DNA of 5,612 bases from Candidatus Symbiothrix sp. GTDB taxonomy: Bacteria > Bacteroidota > Bacteroidia > Bacteroidales > Azobacteroidaceae. Shown piece after piece: positions 1-4,878 of the stretch; the first letter of the stretch is position 1; every line of letters begins with the position of its first letter. The position numbers were made by a program, and so were the translations under genes. The DNA is taken from contig JAISWY010000157.1 in assembly GCA_031270925.1 (NCBI GenBank), forward strand, positions 1-5,612, in the 5' to 3' direction. Below the pieces are notes generated by a model. The model saw nothing but the letters and a program-made list of their open reading frames with translations, was not told the origin of the DNA and did not search any database.

Positions 1-138
1 TTCAAATTTATCATTTTCACCAATCTTTTTAATCAATCCGTATCGGATAAGATACGGTATGTTCGATGTGCTTACATCTTTTCCGACATAAGCGCTCGCA
101 CATTCTCTTGCTTCTCTTATAGTAAATAATTGATTCAT
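1..138 (-). CDS. N-terminal fragment of a possible DNA methyltransferase (runs off left edge)
   Basis: The frame opens with ATG at 138 and stays open for 46 codons to the window edge, so only the N-terminus is visible. It begins MNQLFTIREARECASAYVG and continues with SNIPYLIRYGLIKKIG. This looks like a small helix-turn-helix-like segment. From memory it resembles the leader domain found before the catalytic part of some type II site-specific DNA methyltransferases of Bacteroidota, with a pattern like TSNIxYLIxYGRIKKxG. No methyltransferase catalytic motif is visible, so the function is an inference. The gene starts 2 bp after the stop of the debranching gene on the same strand and may be co-transcribed with it. 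A GGAG lies about 17 nt upstream of the ATG, which is rather far for a ribosome binding site. GC content counted over the fragment is 46/138 (33%), lower than a 48% sample taken inside the neighbouring gene, which fits acquired DNA. It could instead be a transcription regulator. Confidence 0.5.
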   Translation of the reverse strand, partial: MNQLFTIREARECASAYVGKDVSTSNIPYLIRYGLIKKIGENDKFE

Positions 139-140
139 AA

Positions 141-2084
141 TTATATTTGATATTTCTCCAACAATCTCAAAACCCGCAAAACCCCCGCCACATTCATCGC
201 AAAAGAAATAGCTCCATTGCTCTGAAACGGCGGATTCCCATCGAAAACTTCGGGTATCGTGCCGATGCAATGCGCACTCATCTCTTCTTCCAAACCAATC
301 AACATTCGCTCTACAAACGATACGCCGCTGTATTGATACAGTTTCAAATAGGCTTCCAGATACGCGCCGAACAGCCACGGCCACACGGCTCCCTGATGAT
401 ATGCCAAATCGCGTTCGTGCTGATTACCGGCGTAATAAGGATGATAACCTTCGCTTTTTGGACTTAACGAGCGGATGCCTTTCGGCGTTAAAAGTTCCTT
501 GGTAACGATATTCAAAACCGTGCGCCGCTGTTGCCGATTCAACGGCGAATAATCCAACGAAACGGCGAACAACATATTCGGACGAACGCTCCAATCCACT
601 ACATTGCTATCGACCGAATCGTACAGGTAGCCGAAGCCGTTTACAAAAGTTTCGACGAACGATGCGGCTGTTTTGGCGGACAAAGCGTCCATGATTTCCG
701 CTTGCCCGCTTTCTTCTTGGAGTTTCAATAATTCGGATGAAAATCGTAAGGCATTATACCATAAGGCATTAAATTCAACGATATAGCCTGAACGCAACAC
801 AATCGGTTTCCCCTCAATCGTGGCGTTCATCCACGTAACGGCTTGCTCTTTTCCGTTGGAACGAATCAATCCGTTGGCATCCAAAACCAGATTCGGATGC
901 TTGTTGTCTTGGATGTATCGAACGATTTTTTGAATCAAATCTCCATAACGAAGATTGCACTGTTCGATGGAAGTGGCTTTGGCGTATTGTTGCAATGCCC
1001 AAATCGCCCACAATGGCACATCGGGCAGGTCGATTTCTTGAATCACTTTGTCGGAAACGCCGTTTTGCATGAAATTCCGAAGTGCAGGCATGGCCGTATC
1101 CATCAATTTTTCAAAACGAACGGGGTCGTCAATCGCAAGCGAACAGCCCGGCATGGAAATGAACAAATCACGCGCCCGCACCTTGAACCACGGATAACCG
1201 GCCAAAAGGTAGGCGTCATTTTCCGTCGGACGATGATAAAATTGTTGCACCGAATTTTTCAAGCAATTGTAAAAACTTGTGCGCGGCGTGCGCGTTTGTG
1301 CTTCTTCGGCGAATTTTCCGGCAATCAACTGCGGGTCAATCAACGTATCGCCGCCCGAAAAATAAATCGATTCGCCTTTCGCTATTTCTATTTCAAAATA
1401 ACCCGGAACATATAAATCTTCCTGAAAAGGCAAACCGCGCTCCTGTTCTTTCGAATATTCGATATTTTTGTACCAGTCGGGATGATAGACGAATTGCACC
1501 GGCTTTGAAAATTGCAAATGCAAATCGGGGTAGCCCTTGTACATGCAGGTTTTGATGCCGTTTTCCACCTCGGAATAATTCAGATTGGCGTTGGAATTGG
1601 CGAAAGTCAGTTCGTTTACATTGCGGAATGCCAAAAACGGTTTGAAACGCAAAGTTGTCGGCGAATGAGCATCCAACAAGGTGTATTTTATCAAAATACG
1701 GTTTTCGTAAGCCGTAAACACTTTTTCTTTCGATAGAATGACACCACCCACACGGTAAATGGTTCGTGGAATTTCTTCAAATTCAAATTGCCGCACATAT
1801 TTATGTCCATTTGGGCTGAAATGATTGCCCTGATACTGATGCACGCCCAAATTGAACTCCGCGCCATGCTGGATAACCGTTTCGTCCAACGACGATAACA
1901 AAACGTGATTGTCCGAATCTATAGTTGGAACAGGACAAACCAGCAAACCATGATATTTTCGTGTGTTGCAATCGACAATTGTCGTAGAATGATAAGCGCC
2001 GCCGCGGTTAGTACGTAGAATTTCGCGCTTCAGCGATTCTTCCAAGTTGATTAACAGTGTTTTATCAAATTTTAGGTAACCCAT
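141..2084 (-). CDS. glycogen debranching protein (amylo-alpha-1,6-glucosidase, GH133-like)
   Basis: This 647-residue cytoplasmic enzyme is expected to hydrolyse alpha-1,6 branch points left after glycogen is shortened. It has the two-part layout of bacterial and archaeal debranching enzymes. The N-terminal GDE_N-type domain covers roughly residues 15-245, with TNRGGAYHSTT at 25-35 and TRKYHGLLV at 41-49. The (alpha/alpha)6 barrel covers roughly 270-645, with GYPWF at 296-300, RDLFISMPG at 305-313, TWMN at 417-420, EFNALWYNAL at 437-446, YHQGAVWPW at 562-570 and IPEVFDG at 610-616. E612 sits where the family has its conserved catalytic glutamate. N420 sits where many homologues have aspartate (WMD), but the Bacteroides homologues I recall also have WMN. 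The start is the first ATG, about 20 nt downstream of a predicted transcription start, and the length is normal for the family. Other glycogen genes are not visible here; from memory, Bacteroides often places a glycosyltransferase and an amylase next to it. Confidence 0.95.
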   Translation of the reverse strand: MGYLKFDKTLLINLEESLKREILRTNRGGAYHSTTIVDCNTRKYHGLLVCPVPTIDSDNHVLLSSLDETVIQHGAEFNLGVHQYQGNHFSPNGHKYVRQFEFEEIPRTIYRVGGVILSKEKVFTAYENRILIKYTLLDAHSPTTLRFKPFLAFRNVNELTFANSNANLNYSEVENGIKTCMYKGYPDLHLQFSKPVQFVYHPDWYKNIEYSKEQERGLPFQEDLYVPGYFEIEIAKGESIYFSGGDTLIDPQLIAGKFAEEAQTRTPRTSFYNCLKNSVQQFYHRPTENDAYLLAGYPWFKVRARDLFISMPGCSLAIDDPVRFEKLMDTAMPALRNFMQNGVSDKVIQEIDLPDVPLWAIWALQQYAKATSIEQCNLRYGDLIQKIVRYIQDNKHPNLVLDANGLIRSNGKEQAVTWMNATIEGKPIVLRSGYIVEFNALWYNALRFSSELLKLQEESGQAEIMDALSAKTAASFVETFVNGFGYLYDSVDSNVVDWSVRPNMLFAVSLDYSPLNRQQRRTVLNIVTKELLTPKGIRSLSPKSEGYHPYYAGNQHERDLAYHQGAVWPWLFGAYLEAYLKLYQYSGVSFVERMLIGLEEEMSAHCIGTIPEVFDGNPPFQSNGAISFAMNVAGVLRVLRLLEKYQI

Positions 2085-2111
2085 ATCTTGATAGTGTATG
2101 ATTTAGAAAGC

Positions 2112-2143
2112 GAAAGTTACGACAAAATTTCAGGATATGCAAA
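2112..2143 (-). promoter_or_regulatory. predicted promoter of the debranching gene
   Basis: On the minus strand, TTTG (2143-2140) is followed after 20 nt by TAACTTTC (2119-2112). This is one mismatch from the Bacteroidota -7 consensus TAnnTTTG, with the usual 19-21 nt spacing. Transcription would begin near 2106, giving a leader of about 20 nt before the ATG at 2084. The site is predicted from pattern and position only. Confidence 0.5.
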
Positions 2144-2188
2144 CAGCGCGGGCAATTTTTTTTCTTTGGATAAAAAATTAGCCATTTC

Positions 2189-2220
2189 TTTGGTAAAATG
2201 AAATATATTTACTTACTTTG
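2189..2220 (+). promoter_or_regulatory. predicted promoter of tRNA-Cys
   Basis: TTTG at 2189-2192 is followed after 20 nt by TTACTTTG at 2213-2220. This matches the Bacteroidota -33/-7 pattern (TTTG, then TAnnTTTG) with one mismatch at the second base of the -7 box. Transcription would begin about 5-8 nt downstream, leaving a leader of roughly 10 nt before the mature tRNA 5' end at 2237. It diverges from the debranching promoter within the same 152-bp gap. Confidence 0.55.
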
Positions 2221-2236
2221 CACCCGCAAAATAAAA

Positions 2237-2307
2237 GGTTCCCTGGCCGAGTGGTTAGGCGCCGGTCTGCAAAACCGTTTACAGCAGTTCGAATCTGCTG
2301 GGAACCT
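2237..2307 (+). tRNA. tRNA-Cys (GCA anticodon)
   Basis: A full cloverleaf of 71 nt can be folded by hand. The acceptor stem GGTTCCC (2237-2243) pairs perfectly with GGGAACC (2300-2306). The D arm is 2246-2260 with a 3-bp stem. The anticodon arm is 2262-2278 with loop CTGCAAA and anticodon GCA at 2269-2271. The variable loop is 4 nt (TTAC). The T arm is 2283-2299 with loop TTCGAAT. The discriminator is U at 2307, the main identity base for cysteinyl-tRNA synthetase, which supports the cysteine call. The 3' CCA is not encoded (CGA follows), so it must be added after transcription. One oddity is that the outermost anticodon-stem pair, 27-43, is C2262 against U2278, a mismatch. The other four pairs are Watson-Crick, so the gene is probably functional. 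Confidence 0.96.
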
Positions 2308-2310
2308 CGA

Positions 2311-2345
2311 AAAAAAGCCGATGAACACAGTCCACCGGCTTTTTT
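2311..2345. terminator. bidirectional rho-independent terminator between tRNA-Cys and the PiT gene
   Basis: AAAAAAGCCG (2311-2320) is the exact inverted complement of CGGCTTTTTT (2336-2345), with a 15-nt loop in which TG/CA may add two pairs. The GC-rich core is flanked by A and T runs on both sides, so it ends in a U tract whichever strand is transcribed. It sits 4 nt after the tRNA and 20 nt beyond the stop codon of the converging phosphate permease gene, so it probably serves both. Confidence 0.85.
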
Positions 2346-2364
2346 AATTTTCAGTTCTCCCTTC

Positions 2365-3366
2365 TCAATTCAATCCCATGTAGCGAATCAAAAGATAAAC
2401 ACCCATCGCCAACAAAGCGCTAACGGGAATCGTTAATACCCAAGCCCAAAGCAAGTTAATCGTTACGCCCCAACGTACAGCCGACAAGCGTTTGACGGCT
2501 CCCACGCCGATAATGGCGCCGGTAATCGTATGTGTGGTGCTGACGGGAACTTTCAATATCTCCGTGATAAAGAGCGTGATAGCTCCGGCTGTTTCGGAAC
2601 AAACGCCTTCCAGCGGTGTTACTTTGGTAATTTTGCTTCCCATCGTTTTCACGATGCGCCATCCGCCGATCATGGTTCCCAATCCGATGGCTGCAAAACA
2701 AGTTAGCGGCACCCAATCGGGCATCGTATCAACCGATGTGATATGGCCGGTTGCAATCATTGCAGTAGCGATAATCCCCATTACTTTTTGCGAATCGTTC
2801 ATCCCGTGTCCCAAGCTGAACAATCCGGATGAAAGCAATTGCAATTTTTTGAACAAACTTTCGGCTTTGTGCGGATTACTTCTGCGGAATATCCACATAA
2901 CAAGGATAGTCAGTATCGACGAGAGCAGCATTCCTATCAAAGGCGCCAAAAAGATAAACGAAACGATTTTAAGGATAACGCCTGCGTGAATCGACTGAAA
3001 TCCTGCGCCACAGATAGCTGCACCGGCAAATCCGCCAATCAAAGTATGCGACGACGACGAAGGAATACCCAAACGCCATGTCAGCAAATTCCACGAAATG
3101 GCGGCAATCAATCCCGACAAGATAATCGGCAGCGTAATGTATTGTTCGAGAACCGTTTTGGCGACCGTATTGGCGATTCCGAATCCGACGATGTATTTGG
3201 CTGCAAAAAAAGCCACAAAATTAAATGCGGCCGCCCATAATACAGCTTGGAAAGGAGTCAATACTCGCGTGGTAACGATCGTTGCAATCGAATTGGCGGC
3301 ATCGTGAAAACCATTGATGAAGTCGAACGCAATCGCTAATACAATAATAACAATAAGCAATGTCAT
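2365..3366 (-). CDS. pit: PiT-family inorganic phosphate permease
   Basis: This is a 333-residue integral inner-membrane protein expected to import phosphate (often as the metal-phosphate complex) with protons or sodium. It shows the inverted duplication typical of the PHO4/PiT family. The first half carries FDFINGFHDAANS at 14-26 and GIPSSSSHTLIGG at 100-112. The second half carries GHGMNDSQKVMG at 186-197 and VPVSTTHTITG at 273-283. Hydrophobic segments run through most of the length, including about 1-17, 40-66, 78-95, 128-160, 198-208, 220-236 and 300-328. The short charged stretch at 161-175 is likely a cytoplasmic loop between the halves. The length is normal for the shorter bacterial members that lack a large central loop. 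It lies 3 bp downstream of the DUF47 gene, the standard PiT partner arrangement, and probably depends on that gene's transcript. The symbol names the family; substrate preference is not proven by sequence. Confidence 0.95.
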   Translation of the reverse strand: MTLLIVIIVLAIAFDFINGFHDAANSIATIVTTRVLTPFQAVLWAAAFNFVAFFAAKYIVGFGIANTVAKTVLEQYITLPIILSGLIAAISWNLLTWRLGIPSSSSHTLIGGFAGAAICGAGFQSIHAGVILKIVSFIFLAPLIGMLLSSILTILVMWIFRRSNPHKAESLFKKLQLLSSGLFSLGHGMNDSQKVMGIIATAMIATGHITSVDTMPDWVPLTCFAAIGLGTMIGGWRIVKTMGSKITKVTPLEGVCSETAGAITLFITEILKVPVSTTHTITGAIIGVGAVKRLSAVRWGVTINLLWAWVLTIPVSALLAMGVYLLIRYMGLN

Positions 3367-3369
3367 GAC

Positions 3370-4020
3370 TTAGGCGTATTTAACGAAGATCGTTTTGATT
3401 ACTTTTCCGGTGGAATTGACTTTATTGGCTGCTTTTTCCAGCTCCTGAATGATTTCTTTCAACTTAATAAGCTCAATTGTGTTTGTTTCGTTTTGGAACA
3501 AATCCATAATACCTTCTCCGTAAACCACATCGGCCGCTTCTTCCAATGCCTTGATTTTTTTGTAATGCTTGCGGAAAACGGTATCCGATTTTTTCAAGTG
3601 TTCCAAACCGGTTACGGCGCCTTGAATTTCGATCGTTCCTTCCTGAATAATTTCGGTCATCCGGATGGCAAATTCCGTAAAGCGTTCGGGGCTGTATAAA
3701 TGCACCTTATGTGCTACACGATTGATTACGTCCAATACTTCTTCGATACGGTCGGCCAAAGCATTGATGTCTTCGCGGTCGAAAGGAGTGATGAATGTAT
3801 TGTTCAACTCTTTGGCGATTTGGTTGGATAAAAAATCGCCTTTCGATTCTTCCGTTTTTATTTGGATGCAAAGCGCGTCCCGCTGGTCTTTTTCGGTAAA
3901 AGCAATCAGTTCGTGCAGTAAGGCGCCTGCGGCCACTACTGTATCGGACAATTCTCTTAACAAGGGGAGAAATTTTCCGTCTTTCGGCGTAAAAACACTT
4001 AATATATTATTGATTTTCAT
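3370..4020 (-). CDS. DUF47 / PhoU-like PiT accessory protein
   Basis: This 216-residue, probably all-helical cytoplasmic protein belongs to the DUF47 (PhoU_div) family, whose genes usually sit beside PiT permeases. Its role is thought to be modulation of, or assistance to, phosphate transport; the mechanism is not settled. Recognisable features are the first acidic motif with E57, E58 and D62, the strongly conserved FITPFDREDI at 76-85 followed by a helix with D90, E93, E94 and D97, and a second acidic motif at E160, E161 and D164. These resemble the metal-binding ExxxD-type clusters of PhoU helical bundles. The start is ATG at 4020. The stop is separated from the PiT ATG by 3 bp, so the two genes form an operon with this one first. 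I see no consensus Bacteroidota promoter in the 99 nt upstream, only a weak TAAATTTA at 4028-4035 that lies too close to the start codon. A long hairpin occupies most of that gap. Confidence 0.92.
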   Translation of the reverse strand: MKINNILSVFTPKDGKFLPLLRELSDTVVAAGALLHELIAFTEKDQRDALCIQIKTEESKGDFLSNQIAKELNNTFITPFDREDINALADRIEEVLDVINRVAHKVHLYSPERFTEFAIRMTEIIQEGTIEIQGAVTGLEHLKKSDTVFRKHYKKIKALEEAADVVYGEGIMDLFQNETNTIELIKLKEIIQELEKAANKVNSTGKVIKTIFVKYA

Positions 4021-4050
4021 TACTTTATAAATTTATGCGTTGTTCCAAAT

Positions 4051-4097
4051 CAGAAAGGGAGGATCGATTCTTTTCGCAAGAATCATCCTCCATTCTG
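4051..4097 (-). terminator. long imperfect hairpin between the histone-like gene and the DUF47 gene; probable terminator or attenuator
   Basis: Plus-strand bases 4058-4064 and 4066-4072 pair with 4085-4091 and 4078-4084. This gives 14 Watson-Crick pairs with one bulged C (4065) and a 5-nt loop (4073-4077). Beyond a small internal loop, CAGAA (4051-4055) also pairs with TTCTG (4093-4097), for 19 pairs in total. Read on the minus strand it follows the histone-like stop codon by 22 nt. The inner stem is followed by CTTTCTGATTT, a U-rich but interrupted tail. This fits a weak terminator, or a partial block that lets some histone transcript read into the DUF47-PiT operon. The lack of a clean U run keeps confidence moderate. 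It could also be an RNA-stability element. Confidence 0.6.
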
Positions 4098-4119
4098 TTT
4101 ACACTCTGCTTTCCATTAA

Positions 4120-4293
4120 TTATTTGGAAGCTTCGATCGATTGTTTGCGGAATTCTTTTAGCGCTTTTTCTATGGCCAAAGATGTTTTTCTGGCGCGCGT
4201 ACCGGCTGCTTTGTTACCATTTTCTACATTCGCTGCTGCATCTTTTTGAAAAGAGGCGAAAAGTTCGTTTAATTCTCCTACTAAAACGTTCAT
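4120..4293 (-). CDS. histone H1-like DNA-binding protein (Hc1-type)
   Basis: This small basic protein of 57 residues resembles the short Hc1/histone H1-like proteins common in Bacteroidota, which are thought to bind DNA and help organise the nucleoid. The most recognisable stretch is ENGNKAAGTRARK at 24-36, followed by a predicted helix rich in K, R and E (about 37-54). The N-terminal half (about 3-18) is a second predicted helix. The frame is open 10 codons further, to a TTG at 4323. That start is rejected because it falls inside a consensus promoter (4321-4328), so ATG at 4293 is the start. No strong Shine-Dalgarno sequence is seen, which is usual in this phylum. It is transcribed toward the DUF47-PiT operon but separated from it by a strong hairpin, so it is probably a single-gene unit. 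Confidence 0.88.
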   Translation of the reverse strand: MNVLVGELNELFASFQKDAAANVENGNKAAGTRARKTSLAIEKALKEFRKQSIEASK

Positions 4294-4320
4294 AAATATA
4301 TAATTTTTAAAAATTCGAGG

Positions 4321-4350
4321 CAAAGGTAGTATTTCTATACCATTCTCAAA
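4321..4350 (-). promoter_or_regulatory. promoter of the histone H1-like gene
   Basis: On the minus strand, TTTG (4350-4347) is followed after 18 nt by TACCTTTG (4328-4321), a perfect match to the Bacteroidota -7 consensus TAnnTTTG. Transcription would begin near 4315, giving a leader of about 20 AT-rich nt before the ATG at 4293. The site settles the start codon, because the longer reading frame would begin inside it. Confidence 0.75.
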
Positions 4351-4459
4351 ATATTTTGTCTAATTTTTTTTACAGAAATTTTAATATTTTTTATTTTCAG
4401 GTCTGTTTTATGCTTGATTTGGAGCAAAATACCCAATCGAAACAGGTCGAAACAGCACA

Positions 4460-4475
4460 TTTTCGGATTTTCGGA
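4460..4475. repeat. short perfect tandem repeat (2 x 8 bp)
   Basis: TTTTCGGA occurs twice head to tail (4460-4467 and 4468-4475). Just upstream, TCGAAACAG occurs twice at 4437-4445 and 4447-4455, with one base between copies. Both are small and may be slippage products in AT-rich non-coding DNA. Confidence 0.5.
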
Positions 4476-4674
4476 GAGCAAATTTTTTTTCAATGCCGGA
4501 CGAATGATTCGCAGAATAATGCCGCTCAATCCCTTTAATCGGTATTTTTTCAGGATAACAGACAGATACAGCAAACGGTTGTCGCAGGCAAAATTATCTT
4601 TATCGTCGATTTTTTGATAAATTAACTATAAATTGTGCAATGAATTGTCGATTTTTCCCCAAAAAATTTCCGAA

Positions 4675-4719
4675 GGTTCATCCGTGAACCGGTTCCGTTA
4701 CATCGAAATGAAAAACCGG
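4675..4719. repeat. overlapping inverted repeats able to form alternative hairpins
   Basis: GGTTCA (4675-4680) and TGAACC (4685-4690) form a perfect 6-bp stem with a 4-nt loop TCCG. CCGGTT (4689-4694) can instead pair with AACCGG (4714-4719) across a 19-nt loop. The two stems share bases 4689-4690. The palindrome GAACCGGTTC (4686-4695) lies at the junction. This could be an operator for a dimeric regulator or an RNA switch; neither is shown by sequence alone. Confidence 0.45.
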
Positions 4720-4830
4720 AATACAATATTGAAATCATTCGTCTTAGTGTTTTAGGAGGCTAATGATAAATTTTTTCGATAATAATGGACATTTTTCAGC
4801 AATTTAGTAGGCGGTTTGTAATTTTTGCCG

Positions 4831-4848
4831 TACTTTTGCCTACCTTTT
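4831..4848 (+). promoter_or_regulatory. predicted -7 region of the corA promoter
   Basis: TACTTTTG at 4831-4838 matches the Bacteroidota -7 consensus TAnnTTTG exactly. It would start transcription near 4845, about 34 nt before the ATG at 4879. No good -33 TTTG lies 19-21 nt upstream of it. A second, weaker box, TACCTTTT (4841-4848), is 22 nt downstream of TTTG at 4815-4818, so the exact promoter is uncertain. Confidence 0.5.
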
Positions 4849-4878
4849 TCGAACGGGCAAAAATTCAATTATTATTTT

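Larger units (their letters stand above)
4351..4830. other. AT-rich intergenic region without a convincing gene
   Basis: These 480 bases lie between the divergent histone-like and corA promoters. The left half has long T and A runs and small tandem repeats. The right half has overlapping inverted repeats (4675-4719) and a near-perfect AGGAGG at 4754-4759, located 3 nt before a 14-codon frame (4763-4807). One minus-strand frame stays open from 4625 to 4335 (97 codons including the stop). It has no ATG near its 5' end, no recognisable motif, and it runs through the histone promoter. I see no tRNA or riboswitch that I can name. The region could carry a small RNA or a long corA leader, but nothing proves it. 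Confidence 0.5.

Noticed and set aside
843..1415. 190-codon plus-strand open frame
   Set aside because: It lies wholly antisense to the well-supported debranching enzyme, has no recognisable motif and no promoter.
141..2084. Debranching gene as a dead enzyme because of N420
   Set aside because: The gene is intact and full length, the rest of the active-site region is conserved, and the same WMN is recalled in Bacteroides homologues.
2218..2436. 72-codon plus-strand frame
   Set aside because: It reads through the tRNA-Cys gene, the terminator and the end of the permease gene.
2492..2989. 165-codon plus-strand frame opposite the phosphate permease
   Set aside because: It is the complement of a membrane-protein gene. 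Its hydrophobic look comes from the real gene's codons on the other strand.
4294..4323. N-terminal extension of the histone-like protein from a TTG at 4323
   Set aside because: The TTG falls inside the TACCTTTG promoter box, so the codon would not be transcribed. The ATG at 4293 gives a start consistent with the family.
4599..4656. GTCGATTTTT repeated at 4605-4614 and 4647-4656, plus TTTATC/GATAAA stem
   Set aside because: There are only two copies of a low-complexity AT-rich word and a weak AT stem; chance is sufficient explanation, and no CRISPR-like spacing series exists.
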